Shown here in pieces: positions 45,069 through 58,043 of a stretch of DNA of 64,000 nucleotides. The position numbers were made by a program, and so were the translations under genes. Origin of the DNA: Dermatemys mawii (Eukaryota > Chordata > Testudines > Dermatemydidae). The first letter of the stretch is position 1; each line of letters starts with the position of its first letter. The notes under the pieces are model-generated. The model was not told where the DNA came from. It saw only the letters and a program-made list of their open reading frames with translations, and made no database searches. The DNA lies in contig ML677366.1 of assembly GCA_007922305.1 (NCBI GenBank), positions 11,841,132 through 11,905,131 on the forward strand, in the 5' to 3' direction.

Positions 45069-48000
45069 GCTGAAATTGGTCCTTTATTTGTGGCAGATGG
45101 GAAGGAAGCTGAAAAACATGGTGGGCCTGCTCTTCCTGAATTTAGTGGCAAAGCTCCCTTTTATTTCAGTGGGGCAGAATCACACCCTTGGGATTGTGAA
45201 CGGAAGCGTGTTTAGGGAGCCTGGAGTATCTCTGAAGATAAACTCTCCTGCAGAGGTCTCCGCAGGATTGCAGCTCTGATCTGCTCTTAGCCTAGCCAGG
45301 CTATAGCCTGGACCAGCATCCGGCATAGCAAGATGACAGCCAACAATGTTCCGGGCAGCTCTCTCTAGTATTAATACACGTTTGTCCTCTTGATCTTTGC
45401 TGATTGGAAAAGAGACCTTAGTCTATGCAGAGCAGCAGCTGGTGAGTAATGTAGTTCTGTGCAGGGTGATGTGCTTTGGCGTGGGGAAAACCCATGGGGC
45501 CTGCACAGCAAAGCATAACAAGCTGCTGAATTGCAGTGAATTAATAGATCTGAATCTGTCTGCTGACTTATTCATCAGGAAAGCTTGTATTATGATTGCC
45601 TCAACTTAAAAGATTTCCCCATAGGTCTCTCTTAAAAAAGATTTGTCTGGGGTCTGCATTCACCCCATCTGCACCTTATGGTGGGTGAGACACAGAGGCA
45701 GATTAGCATCAACAAATAGAAAGGAGGGCAGCCAGGAGGATAAAGACCCAAAAATCTGGCTACTTCTCTACATTGTTTCCACATTCACATAGTCTTCCCC
45801 CTGCCTCATCAGCTGTCATGGGAATAGCCCAGTGCTTCAGGCCTCCTGCTTCTCGGTCCCGTCTGGGTCTAGAAGGGCGGAGGCAGACATGAGCTTTAAG
45901 TATAATGAGTGAAAAGTTATTGGGACTTTTCTGAATCTCCCAAATAATTGGTGTGTGGAATGAGAGGAGTGTGGATGCAGGTTTGTGTTAGTTCACAATC
46001 TATCCAGACTAGGGGTGGACAGAGAGACAACTTGGGGGATTCAGCCCCCATTTTTATAGTTCCAGTTCGACCTCCAACCCCTCCTCCCACACCAGTCCAT
46101 CCCCCCAAGGATGGACTCTCCTTCTCAGCTCATCCACATCCTGTGTCGTCTTCCTTCATCTCCTGCCTTCTTGAATTTCCTTTCATGTTTCTGCTTGCCA
46201 CTCTCTCTTGACCTTTGTTCCTCTTGGACCACAAGGCTTTGATCCAGTGCATTGCCATCACTGTGGATGAGCCTTGGGGAGCAGGGAAAAGGCCAACACA
46301 TGACTGTCTGGCTAACCAAGTCTTAGCTGATAAAACAGATCCACCCATATCATATGAATGGTGCTAGTGACCCAGAATCAAAATGGCCTGTGATCAAAAC
46401 AGGCCAATTTCGGAGGGGATGGAAAGTTCAGGAGGTTGGGATTTGGACTCTCCAAATCACTGGTTTAAAGGCTGCCCAGGTTGAAAATAATTCCTACTAC
46501 CTGACAGCCATTGAATGACCTATGTGAAATCTGTCTCCATAGCTGGGTTCTAACATGGTGACCATCACCAGAGTAACTGAGTGCCTCCAAGTATGGAAAA
46601 ATAGAAATACAAATAACACGTCTCTCTCTTTTTCCTCCCTAGCCCACAAACTGACAGAGTAAATAGCTTGATTTAGGGTGTATGAGGATTTTTGTGAGGG
46701 TTTTGTGTGAGCTTATGAGTGAGAGGGCCTGGCGGGGGCTGGTCTATCTATAAGCCTGATCCAAAGCATACCGACGTCAACAGAAAGGTTTCCCTTGCCC
46801 TCAGTAAGCCCCTGGTTGGGGGTATGTAGAGCCTATTCTGGGAAAGCCGAGTCAAAGAGTTGCATTTAGTTCTGGATATAGCAAGCTGAGGTTGTGGTTT
46901 CATCTCTTGTGTTCATAGGAAAGGGTTGATGGGACTCAGTATAGTTTTTACAGGACAAATTGTCCATGAAACAACCACCAGTTAGTTAAGCTTCTCGCAA
47001 TCCCCACAGTCCTTTTCAGGCTCATAGTTTTTTGTGTGTCTTTGTGTGAGTCGTAAAACCGCTGTTTGTGTAACAAACAGATATAGGCCCAAGCTGAAAG
47101 GTTAAGAATGGGGTGCAAGCTTCCCCAGTGCGTGGGGTACTGAGATGATGGGCTTTGGTTTGACTCCTTATGGAGATGGGACCAGCTGCGATGTTCAGAG
47201 CATGGTCCAAATATTCTCAGCATTCCAGGGTGTGGGGGGCCCCACAGAGCACCCTAAAGCAGGAGTGAGACAACCAGCAATGTGTTGGGGAAACACAATC
47301 CAGGCCAATGAAGAGGCGAGGAAAGCTCCACAGCCAAACACAGCCTAGCTGACCCAGAAGGGCACTCCACTTCTGGAGCTCGAAGCCATGAATAAAGAAG
47401 ATGGAGGAGGGACAGGGTCTGGCCTATTATTCCGAGTAATGGGAGAGCTGACTCTGTACCTGGGGATTTGCACAGCACCAGAGTTGCGGGGAAGCTAGTG
47501 CATGGAGTTTCTCATTCCAAGTCTGTAATCTGAGACTAAATAACCCGCCGCATCTTTTGTACCGTGGGTTTTTCAGTGTGAAGAGACGGGATTTTAAGGA
47601 TATTAAACTCAGCCCCTAGTGCAATTACCAGGCAGCTGGCGGAAAATAGACCTTGGCAGATTTAGTGTGACTGTTCAGTGCCCTGTGAAGCTTGTTTCTG
47701 CTGAGGAAGCATTAGGCAAACACCATGGAATAAATCTCAGTTCCTCCACGACGCCAGAACCCCTGAAATAATCAGAAATATTCAGAGTGGCTGCTTGGAT
47801 TCTTCTTTTAAGTGCAAAATAGCCAAACAGCTCGCCTCTCTCTCCTATAGATATTATCTCCAAATATTTGTTTTGGGGTGTATTTGGTGCTCATGGAAGG
47901 GAGATTTCGATGGGATTCAGCACCACATAGCTCTACAGATGTGTAAACCCACTCCAGACCTCCTGCTACACCCCCACAGCTCTGCCAATCGATTTCAAAC

Positions 48001-49816
48001 CTGACCTGCAGCCTTACCTGCTATTCCACTCCAGGTCCCCACACATGGCTGTGCCAATGCCTCTCAATCCTCACCTGTAGAACACCCTTTTATTTCAGCT
48101 TCAGGCTCCCAATGCATCTCCCTCCTGCCTTTCACCATCGTCTGTCTGCTCCTCGAGTCCTCTGTCTCTTCTGGGCAGAAATGGCTGCAAACTGAGCTAT
48201 GCTTAATCATGGTATGGATTTGTGATATGGGGCTGATTTGACTTCAGGACTCCTGAGGGGAGAAGGTAACTGCAGGTTACTGCCCTTCTTCCATGATCTA
48301 TGAAATACCCTCTGCTTAGTTTATTTATTTCTGAGGTCTCTTGACAGATTACAGCAAACCTCCCACATGGGTCTATTGACTTCTGCTCCACAACGGAGAC
48401 ACTTGCTGGGGAGACTGCTCGTGTGAACTAACCTCTGCTTGCGAGTGAGTCAATAATCTGGCTGGTACCTGGGTAGCATTCTCCAGTCTTCATTAACTGG
48501 AGCCAAGAAGATGGATAGGCGCTCGTTGGTCCCTCACTGTCAGGGGCAGCAATGCTAGATGAGGTTTATAATGAGTTCTACATCCAAGCCGTCCAGTTTA
48601 AATGGGTAATTGCATCACCTAGGATTAAAGCACTTGCTACCCCCATGTCGCATGGCTGCTCCCGGGAAGTAGACATTCAGTGTCCATGCCATGTAGGAAG
48701 TGTATTAAAGCCCAGTCAAGCTCAGGTTTGAAATTCATTTTCAGGGCTGCTGGCATAAAACTCGAGGAGGAAAAATACCCCTCCGCCTAATCCCCCAGGG
48801 AATGGAGAAAGATGACAGTAGAGATTTGTTACAGACACAGTGCATGGCCACAAGTGCTCCCATTGCCTCGCGACACACAGAAGGGGCTCAGAGCTCTGCA
48901 GAAGTGACCCACTTTCATGCTATTCCCATCATATTTAGCTGCTGTTTACAGTGCATTCTGGAATATTGCACACTTAAAGGAAAAAACAAAGTGACATTAA
49001 TGCTGGGGGAAGGGTGCTAGGCTGCTTGATCTCTGAAGGAGTGGGGAGCACCAGTGGTCTCACACTAGAAACGGGGAGGGGCCACAAAGAAACAGAGGCC
49101 AGCTGAGAGTAGAAGAAAGTGAAGGGGAGATGAAAGATGCCCCATTGACAGCGCTGGAAACTGATGCCTAATGTTAAGCTACACCAAGTACGGGATGGGC
49201 AGTGACAGAGCAAATTGCCCCTCTCCCCACTGCTGGATCATCAGTATGTGTCATGCCTGACATGGAGGGATGTTACTTAAGTGTTCAGAGGGACCTGTCT
49301 CTACGACTCATTCAGCCCTATGGCTTCCTTGCTGGGACTAGCAGCATGGGCGAAAATGATTGAAGTATCTGAGACGTGATACTTGAACTGATACCCACCA
49401 GTTCATGTCACATAGGTTGATGGGTGGCCATCAAGCAGACTTTTATAGCTCAGATAACGTGAAAGTCTGTCTCTCCCACAGGTGGTGCCATGCTGGTTTC
49501 CTCCTGTAGGATGTCTTGTCCCTTGCTCTATCTCTCTCTCATCTTAGACGGACTTCTCAGGCTTTTAGAGTTCTAAGTTGAAGCTAATGAGACCAACCCG
49601 ATCTAGCTGCCAGGATGAGTAAGCAGGACATATCTGCACCTCTACCCAGGGTCTTAATACCTGAAGTTCACTCACTTGACAATAAAAGACTTTTTATAAA
49701 GCTAAATACTAACTGATACCAAGTTTTGTGGCTTTTTTCTACACCTGGAAGGATAAACTTCCAGCAGCATTGTGTCTGGAAGTTTTGCTTCCATGTTTGC
49801 TATCCTGTGTTTTCCA
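45069..49816. other. Large interval without recognised features
   Basis: Nearly 5 kb with no identifiable transposon and no supported exon. Short frames occur on both strands. A pyrimidine-rich run at 46,075-46,160 is low-complexity. Confidence 0.4.
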
Positions 49817-49978
49817 GGTCAATGGGGACTGTAGGAAGCAGCGCAGACTGATGGATGTGCTGGCTGCCCCATAGCCCCCATTGGCCTGCAACAGTGAACC
49901 GTGGCCAGTGGGAGCCGCGATTGGCTGAACAAACCGGCTTACCATGGTGGGCCGCATGCCAAAGGTTGCCTATACCTG
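49817..49978. mobile_element. hAT MITE, right half (8,372 family)
   Basis: CAATGGGGACTGTAGGAAGC, GCGATTGGCTGAACAAACCG and GGCCGCATGCCAAAGGTTGC, ending CCTATACCTG, match the right half of the palindromic element at 8,372. The left end is lost, and no duplication is visible. Confidence 0.7.
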
Positions 49979-49986
49979 ATCTACTC

Positions 49987-50879
49987 TCCTGACCTCCTGT
50001 ATAACACAGGCTCTGGAACATCCCCAAACTAATTCCTAGAGCAGAGCTTTTAGAAAAACGTCTAATTGTGATTTAAAAATTGCAGGGATGAAGAATCCAC
50101 CATAATTGTCGGTTCCAGTGGTTCATTACTCTCCCTGTTTAAAATGTACGCCTTATTTCCAGCCTGAATTTGGCTAGCTTCAACTTCCAGCCATTGGATC
50201 CTGTTATACTTTTCTCTGCTAGATTAAAGAGCCCATTGTTAAGTACTTGTTCCCCCAATTACATGTTTTTAGTCAGTCTTACTCGTTAGATCACTAATTC
50301 ATATTGATGGAAATGTTTACATTCTATGAAAGGAAAAGTTGGAGGAGCTGAGGCCCATGTCCTCAAAGGTATTTAGGCTCCTAACTTCCATTGAAATCTA
50401 CAATTTAATTAAATTATTATAAAGCTGTCCAAACAAAAAGGAAATCCTTCCACGGTCCTCAAGAGGCCAGGCCCTCTTTCTTGGGTAAGGGAGAGGGAAG
50501 CAGTATGTTAGATCCTGAAGGAAGTTTCGGCATCCACTCTTCTGTGTGGTTGAAAGCCAGGGCTTGGGCCTGAGCATTTCAATGATAACAAGGCAGACTG
50601 GCCTGTCTTGTTCCTCAGAGGGCTTGAGTAGGTGGCATTCTCAAGCCATATGTCAATTAGTGCCAGACAGCCCCAAGCTGGAAGCTTTGGGTCTTGGCCC
50701 ATGACAAACCTCTCCTTTTGCTGTCCTGAAGCTGGGCAGCTCTGTCTCTGCCAATGGTGTGCCCTGTCCGTATGGCTGTAGGCACCACTGACTTCAAGGG
50801 ATTGTTAGATTCATATTCCCGTTGTAGGAAACCCTGAAAGTTACAGAGGTGGGATACATAGGTTCAAGAAAGCACATTT
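49987..50879. other. Mostly unassigned interval
   Basis: One arm of the CTCAAAGGTATTTAGG palindromic family lies near 50,352-50,400. The rest is unassigned. Confidence 0.4.
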
Positions 50880-51210
50880 TAGAGTGGAATACTGGAGCAA
50901 CCTCTCACTTTTCACTCCTTTTCACTGTTTTCCAACTTTTTCCAGTCAGAAAAGGAGAAAACGTCCCGCCTTTATCGCACTGGTCTGACTTTCTCTCCTT
51001 TCTCCAGTTGAAAGAAAGGGGTGAAGGTAATAAAAGGAAAACGCTCCCTGAAAATCCCCAAAGTGAAATGGATAACCAAAATATTTTTGTGGAAAAAAAT
51101 CAAAAGGCAACACAAAATGCCAAACTGTTTCATTTTTACATTTCCAAACTGAAATTTTTCGAACTTTTCAGTTCATTAAAAGTTTTGATATTTCAACTTT
51201 TCATTCTGAA
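50880..51210 (-). repeat. AT-rich dispersed repeat, inverted copy
   Basis: CCAAAATATTTTTGTGG, CCAAACTGAAATTTTTCG and CATTCTGAATTGGGATTC words are those of 21,080 and 25,590 in the opposite orientation. Confidence 0.4.
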
Positions 51211-51817
51211 TTGGGATTCAAACACATGTTAAATTACTAAAACTGATAGATTAAAATTCTACTTTTTGACTGGCTTTGCTGAGATGTGAGGCCTAGAGCA
51301 GGAGATTTCTGGGAGATCATATGCTGGCATTGCGTGGGGGAGAAGAGAAAAGCAGTCACGGAAGATGAGATTCAGTAGCGCCTTGTGTGTGCGCATCATT
51401 CCTCTAGGAGGCCTCCATTAATGCCATTCTGCTACATCAGGATTTGGAGACATCCCTTACTGACCATTGCAGGCTAGATCAACTTCTACTCTGGGCTTAA
51501 AGCATGAGGCTTGATTTCCCCATGTATTCTTTTGCTGTGGGTCGTGCCACGGAAAGTATTATTCATGTGCACAAAGCTATCTAATTCTTTTTGAATCTGT
51601 ACAAACTATTGGACTCATTAATCTGCTGTGGCTGCTAATTCCACAGGCTGACTGCACGGTTAGAAAATGACACATTCTTATTTGTTCCTAAATTATCTAT
51701 ATAATAATATAGATATTATTATCTCCCTTTGTTCTTGGAATAGAAGAGAAGAGGCTCCGTAAGTCTGTATTCACTGTATAGTTCCTTTGTTCTATAACTG
51801 TCATGTCTTCTGTTTTA

Positions 51818-52116
51818 GGGTATGTCTACACTGCAATTGAAGTGTGATTGCAGCTTGAGTAGATGTACATGCACTAGTTTTAATCTAGCTAGCACATTTA
51901 AAAATAGCAGTGAAGATGCAGCAGACAGAGTGTCAGGGTGGTCTGTACAAGCTCATCTGGGACCCCGGGTACGTACTCATATTATTGGCCTGCCCTGAAA
52001 CTTATGCTGCCCTTTCTTCACGGCTATTTTTAATCATGCTATTTAGATTAAAGATTACAAGGATATGCCAATCCGTACTGCCAATCCACACGTCTTACTG
52101 CAGTGTAGACATAGCC
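51818..52116. mobile_element. PIF/Harbinger-like MITE
   Basis: Left GGGTATGTCTACACTGCA and the complement of the right, GGCTATGTCTACACTGCA. TTA precedes the left end and TCA follows the right end, consistent with a T-N-A duplication that has mutated. A TTTTAATCTAGCTAGCAC block is mirrored in the interior. It is 299 bp, non-autonomous. Confidence 0.75.
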
Positions 52117-52119
52117 TCA

Positions 52120-54635
52120 GAGTCCACACCTGCGCTCACTACAGTCAAAGGGAAAACACCAGTGACTGCAGTGGGAATGGATTTAAGCCTTTATTCCTGT
52201 CCTTTCCAAGGAAATGCTTCAAGCTGGGATTGAGAGATAAATGGTTTTGGTTTGCTTTTCCTCATCTTTCTGGGTTGACAAAAGGGTTAACAGCTAATTC
52301 TGCAGAGGCAGTGGGTGCTGAAGGAGGAACGAGCAAAGCAAATAAGAACGCTCCTTTCGCATGTGATGAAGCACCGCGCAGGAGGACGAGGGACAGAGTG
52401 ATGTGCTGGAGCTGTGAGCTCTGTCCCATGGAACCAAGCAGGTTCCTTATTACTCTACCCCCATCCCTCACACGACTGCTCTTTCATTAGCTTCCCTTTC
52501 CCTTTCTCGTTGAATCTAATTTATCGCTCTAATAAAGTATGTCCCCCCGTTTAATAGGAAGAGAAACCTGGCATTTTGCGGATGAATGGCCAGGGAGACT
52601 GGGGTATAGGAGACGCAGCACGGAGGCTGAAGAGATGTCCTCCATTGTGAGAAGAAAACCATCAGAATAGCATCAGCTTGGCTTTGCGCCGAGCAGCCTC
52701 TCCATGTCAGTGGATGATGAGCAACTCTTAAGTTCTGAAACCGAATAATATGCAGAGAGCAGGAGGGTAACAGAATATTAGCTGGCATCCCTGGGGAATG
52801 CAGCACCAATATATTTATATTTATATCAGCCCTCACTGGAAGGGGCTAAATCTGCCAGACCATAGAAGGACCTGACTCTAATGCTGTCATGGAGGAGGAT
52901 GGGTTTGTGTCTGAGGTGCCTTAATCATGCCCTGTTCCTAAAGCTGTGGGATGTGGGCATGGCTCACATTTGGAGGAGGCTGTTTATGGCAGTAACAATC
53001 CACCTACAAGGTCTCCTTGATGAGTGCAAACAAAACACTGATAAAGGTTGGGCCTCCATCAGCCTGGAAGTTGGTCCCATTCTATATGCCCCGGAGACTG
53101 TTTCATGTGTTCCTTTGAAATGCTATATCCAAATGGACTGGCTCCCTGTGAGGAGCATAAGGAATGGATGTTCCCAAGAAAAGAGCGCTGATATCTGCCT
53201 TAGAGATGTGATAACGGGAGGTTTTCATGGGGTATTGGCCATGATTTCTTTGGGAGAGTCACCTTGGTTACCATCATGTGAGACAGTGTAAAGAGAATGA
53301 CCTCAGAGTATGTTCCAGCTCATGTGATGATGCAGAATGAGGGGACATATTTAGGATTGGGTCTCATTTTTCTCTCCCTTTAGCCTCAGTGCCAAGATGT
53401 CTTCTCTGGACTTTAACGGCTCAAAATATCATATAAGTGGAATTAAAAGGAGGCCATTCACAAGTCTACATGCTGGAAGGCTCAAGGGCCTGGAAATGGG
53501 AGATAATGATTTAAAGTAAATATGTTGAGAAATGTTCGTCTTCAGATCATCAGTTCAAAATCCAGATCAGGTTGATAGTGAGCAAAAGTTGTTACATTCT
53601 GATGGTTCTTTGGTGAACGAATTAAGGGTTTTCTGTTCAGTTCCTAGTGGGCATGTGCCCATATCATAAAAAGCCTCATTGGCTATAGTATTAATTGCCC
53701 CCTCGTTGGCAATTTCAGCAGAGAGGCTAAGGCATGCATGAGCTCACACTGCCCTCACAGTCCTCCAAGGGGTCCTTTAGAGAGGTCAGAAGCACATTGG
53801 CAGCAAGCAGGATGTAAGGGAAGTCTGCAGTGACACTACACATGTTCTGTGAATAAGCAGAGAAAGAGTTCAACTTCCAGGACTGACAGTCTAGTACCAA
53901 ATTAATTCAAAAATATTCGAAGAATAGAACCTTCCTGACTACTGAGTGGGAACATGGGAAAAGAACACCAGCCCTTACTGCAATATTTATGGATATTGTA
54001 CATAATTTCTCTTCAAGTTAGGTTTTATGAAACTGCTTTTTAAATATATATTCCAAACCTAAATTGTGGGTTTAAACCACTTGACACTTTAAATGTAAAT
54101 GTCTTTAAAACCATGTGCTGTATGAAAGATTTGGAAAATGGGTATCTCTAAAATCTGTGATACAGTTATAATATTGCAATGAATAATGAGTAGAAGTGGT
54201 TCTTATTACGAGTGGAGTCAATTTAGTTGTGGAAGAAGGGCTCTATATAAAGTCTATGAGCCAAGAGAAGCTTAGCTTTCTAAATCTCCTGCTGTGTATT
54301 ATTGCATATCCCAGCATTAAGTCCCAAAGCTGATTTCCATGTGCATTCCAAATTCGTCATGAAATCAGTGAGAGCTTGGGAAAAACAAGGAATTTAGGAC
54401 TGGGCAGTTAGTCTGTAGAATGCTTTAAATGTGAAAGACTTGGCCATCGGTATTAAGACCTTTGTCTCTCTCTTGGCTCTTGGTTGTCATTAACTATGTC
54501 TCTATCACTCTCTCCAGTTGATATGTTTTCATCATTCTTCCATAGGTGGTATTAGTTGTCAGAAATATGACCCTGTGCCTTGCAAACAGGGCTTGCATAT
54601 CGATTCAGCTGCTTCCAGGATTGCTCCTGAGGTTG
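52120..54635. other. Interval without recognised gene
   Basis: Frames of 106-141 codons occur at 52,065-53,291 on both strands with no domain or splice support. Nothing else is recognised. Confidence 0.4.
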
Positions 54636-54790
54636 TGCAAACTTATCACATCATGACATTGCATTGTGATGTGATAACAATGCATCATGGCATCAAGAAG
54701 GGATGACATCACAACATGGTGAATATTTTTGGTGATAATATGAGGACATTTCATGGTGATGTTGCATGATACAGTGATTGCAAAAGGCTG
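54636..54790. repeat. Degenerate GATGT/ACATC internal repeat
   Basis: Repeated CATCATGACATTG, TGATGTGATAAC, GATGACATCACAAC and GGTGATGTTGCATGA words, some mutually complementary. Looks like a decayed short-period or palindromic repeat. Confidence 0.45.
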
Positions 54791-54826
54791 CCGCCTTAGT
54801 AACGTTAATGGCATGTGTCTTCATGC

Positions 54827-54843
54827 ACCTCTAGGTGGCAGAA
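54827..54843 (+). promoter_or_regulatory. CTCF-like site
   Basis: ACCTCTAGGTGGCAGAA, close to the CTCF core, plus orientation. Confidence 0.45.
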
Positions 54844-54879
54844 TGACTGGGCTTTTATTTAGAATTCATAGGTGAAATT

Positions 54880-54951
54880 CTCCGTCCTCACCGTGTTATG
54901 CAGAAAGTCTAACTAGATAATCTAATGGTCCCTTCTGACCTTAAAATCTAT
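54880..54951 (+). mobile_element. CR1 3' tail
   Basis: GTCTAACTAGATAATCTAAT, GGTCCCTTCTGACC and TTAAAATCTATG, same tail subfamily as 44,890. Confidence 0.8.
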
Positions 54952-54955
54952 GTAT

Positions 54956-56631
54956 ATATGAAAAACACAACACAGCTAGTGCTGAGTGAATAATTCACAA
55001 TAGAAAAAATATATAGTTCAGTTCTTCCTCCTGATCATGAATGATCTACAAACCAACTGAATTTCATAAATCAGCTCATCGATGGTGATTATTCCATAAA
55101 TGTTCAGTGAAAACATATTTCAGCTTCTGGGTTGCTTGTGAATGTTTGCAGTGAATATGGGTTTGATATTTATAATTTACTATTTGGATTGTTTGGCTTA
55201 GCCACAGTGCTCACATGGTATATATCAGTTCCTCACTGGATGATCCATCCTAACAAAGTCAGGTTTCTGGAGTGAATGCTCAGCACAAAAATTCAAAATA
55301 CACTTCTGGAGAATATTCAACAATATTCACTTTAGGAACATTCCTGTATATTTGTTTGCTAATGTACTGTGGAAAGCAATTGCAAAACGAGCACCAGCAC
55401 AATCAAAACAAACCCTCTAAATATTTGACCATAAAAATTTTTCTACCTGACTCCTATTAGAATGAGCCCAAAGTGACACAGAAATTCTGCCCATTGCTAT
55501 GCACACTGCGGTATGTCATCCTGAATAAACATGTTTCAAATGGGACAATAGACACAAGAATTCAATTTAGGATGATGAATGGATAGCACAGAATCTATGG
55601 AATTTCTGGAGGTCAATCCCAGGGTAGAGAGACACATTATACATCATTCTGAGACGCCCAACCCTTCTAGTGTTCTGTATTCTTGCATTCCACACTTGTG
55701 AGGGAAGGAATTTCTGGAATTGAGACAGTAACTGAAAGACATCAATCTCTGAACTTCTAACCTTGGGGTCATGCCCAGTGGAAACTGATTGGCAAGGCCT
55801 CACTTTATCTGTACTTGGAGCATTTACTGTACTAAATAAGTCCCTGATAACTTTAACCCTACAATCCAGAACATCACCTGAATAAGGGCTGAAACCCACC
55901 AAGTCTATCTGTGTAGCATTTGTGTATGGGCAAACATCCACTTTCTTTGTATGCAATAGGGAACCGAATCCAAAGCCCACTGAAGCTGGCAGAAAGTCTC
56001 TCATTGACTTCAATGTGAATTGGACAGGACCCTAGGTTTTGTGGCACCACGGCTGGCATTAAACCTCCCTCCTTGTTGGAAGTCCAGGCAGAGGAGAGGG
56101 ACTGGAACTTTCCACTTTTAGAGGTGGTCCCTTGAGATAAGGAGTGAGACACAGTGGTGAAGCGGTTCTAATGCTGTGTATGAGAAAGACAATTCTTCTC
56201 CTTCCTGTTAGATACTTGTTCGGCAGGGAGAAGATTTCAAACTCTAGAGCTCTGTCTCAAGACCACCTTTCACTATCGCTTCCTTCACACCCGAATGTAA
56301 AAGCAGCAATGTCAATTCTCAAAGGAGAAAAGCTGTGTGGGTTCTGATCTTATTGTTCCCTTCCCCTCTCCCATCTTACACCTCAGATTGATTCAGGAAG
56401 CCAAGGAGCATGAACAGACGCCTGCTTCTCTACTGCACAGCACAACCTCTCGCACTAGCGAGCTTTTCTAAAAGGGTTATTCGATTAGACTCAGACAATG
56501 GAGGAGTCTGAGTCTTGGTGCTGTAGCAAGCTTCTTGTGCCCTATGTGGTGTTAAACAGTTACTACATTCCCTCTCAGTGGTGGCTGGATATAAGTGGTG
56601 TTGGTGCGGGTGCTAAGTGAAATGACTTTTC

Positions 56632-56633
<2 letters not shown>
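54956..56633. other. Mostly unassigned interval
   Basis: A 148-codon minus-strand frame at 55,567-56,013 has no domain. Its first codons overlap a CTCATTGACTTCAATGTGAA word from a palindromic MITE. Confidence 0.4.

Positions 56634-56671
<38 letters not shown>
56634..56671. repeat. (GT)n microsatellite
   Basis: About 17 GT units ending in TATATAC. Confidence 0.9.
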
Positions 56672-56673
<2 letters not shown>

Positions 56674-56675
56674 CA

Positions 56676-56745
56676 CCCAATCTCTAAAGCACTTTTTAAT
56701 TCTTCAGCATAAAAGGGGCTATAGAAATGTAAGATAGCTTCACCA
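56676..56745 (+). mobile_element. MIR-like SINE 3' tail
   Basis: CTAAAGCACTTTTTAATTC, CATAAAAGGGGCTATAGAA and ATGTAAGAT, the characteristic end of MIR-like CORE-SINEs. Confidence 0.5.
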
Positions 56746-56949
56746 TTACTTTTATCAATAGTACCATATTGCTCGCTCACTTACTTCATTATAGTCCCAT
56801 TGCAACGCTGCCGTTTTTACTTGGTCCATTTTAAAATAGATTGGAGTTTAGTTTTATCTTTCACTGGGTTAGAAACCTCACTAAGAGATCGAGTTACTAT
56901 ACTTCAGAGCTGCTGAACAAGGGTGTTTTATGGAGCCAAATAAAAGTTT

Positions 56950-57140
56950 GCTTCATCAACCATTGCAGAGTATAAACAACTGTCAGCCGTCTTAGGGAAT
57001 AGACATCATTTTATTTAATTGCAAATTAAAAAACATAAACCACCTTAAACACAGAGCTAATGCCACATCAAATCAATACAATAATTGCACTCAGGCAATT
57101 TTAAGGCACACACAACGCTCAGCACCTTGCATACTAAAAT
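56950..57140. promoter_or_regulatory. Candidate conserved non-coding element
   Basis: An AT-rich, repeat-free block with a near-palindromic TTTAATTGCAAATTAA (contains the octamer-like TTGCAAAT), ATAATTGCAC, AACCACC and AACAACTGTC words. Dense homeodomain, POU, RUNX and MYB-like words in a non-repetitive block suggest an enhancer. Conservation has not been tested. Confidence 0.25.
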
Positions 57141-57557
57141 AAGTCAGTTATCAGAGCAATAGGCAAGCCTTACTCTATGCAGGTGGGGTGTGGAGAATTA
57201 GCACATTTTGTATTGTATGACTGACTTTCCCCCATGGTCTGGGATACATTTAGTACAGAACTTGTGATCAAAAAGTTGTTAATGGCTCCTTTTGTACTTG
57301 TGAATTCTTGGTAAGCTGAAAGTTGCTGGAATAAAACAAGAGATTTTCAATTCGTATACAACCTCCCGCATCTCCCTTCACTGTGTGAGAATGAGTCATG
57401 TTGATTTATTGTTCTGTATGCTGTTGAAGCTTTTCTTTTCTCTTTTTTTGTACACAGGAGTTACATTTAAAAATAATAGCAAATGATTGTCTACATGCTG
57501 GAGAAAGGCCTTGGAGACTGAAGTCCTCTGTCTGTCTAACTATTTGTCTGTCGATGG

Positions 57558-58017
57558 CAGAGGTCCCCAAAGTCCCCTTGGTGGCATGGAGGAACGTCCA
57601 GGGGGGAGGCACAGTGAGGCCCATGCTAGTCCCCGTGGGGACAGGGAAGAAGTGCCACCCACCCCCTCCCCACCACCAGCTCTGCTCTGGTCCTGTTACC
57701 AGCTGTGTCTCCGGCTCCCAATCCCACTTCTGATCTCGGCCCCAGCCTTGGCGCAGCCCTACTCCTGGCCCAGGGTCAAGGCTGGGAGGGAAGCTGGGAG
57801 CAGAGCTGCACCTGGCTGCGGGCCCAGCTGTTGCTCCACTCCCACCTCCACCCCCGGCTCCTGGCACCAGACCCACCCCCAGCTGTGGCCCTTACCCCGT
57901 CTGTGTCCCCTCTCCCACTCCGAACTGTGGCCCCGCTCCCAGCCTTGGCTCCAGGAGGGGCAGGGGAGAGCGGACGGGGTAAAGGGGCAACGACCCTCAA
58001 ACATTTGGGGACCACTG
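57558..58017. mobile_element. hAT-type MITE, CAGNGGTCCCCAAA family
   Basis: Left CAGAGGTCCCCAAAGT and the complement of the right, CAGTGGTCCCCAAATG. Flanks GTCGATGG and GTCTACAG agree at 5 of 8, the right one fitting the usual hAT preference. The C-rich interior produces frames up to 210 codons that are not genes. Confidence 0.75.
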
Positions 58018-58043
58018 GTCTACAGGGAAAATACATCATAGAT

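Noticed and set aside
52065..53291. Frames of 106-141 codons
   Set aside because: The first overlaps the end of a Harbinger-like MITE. None has splice sites or homology I can see.
55567..56013. 148-codon minus-strand frame
   Set aside because: No domain is recognised, and its start overlaps a palindromic-MITE word.
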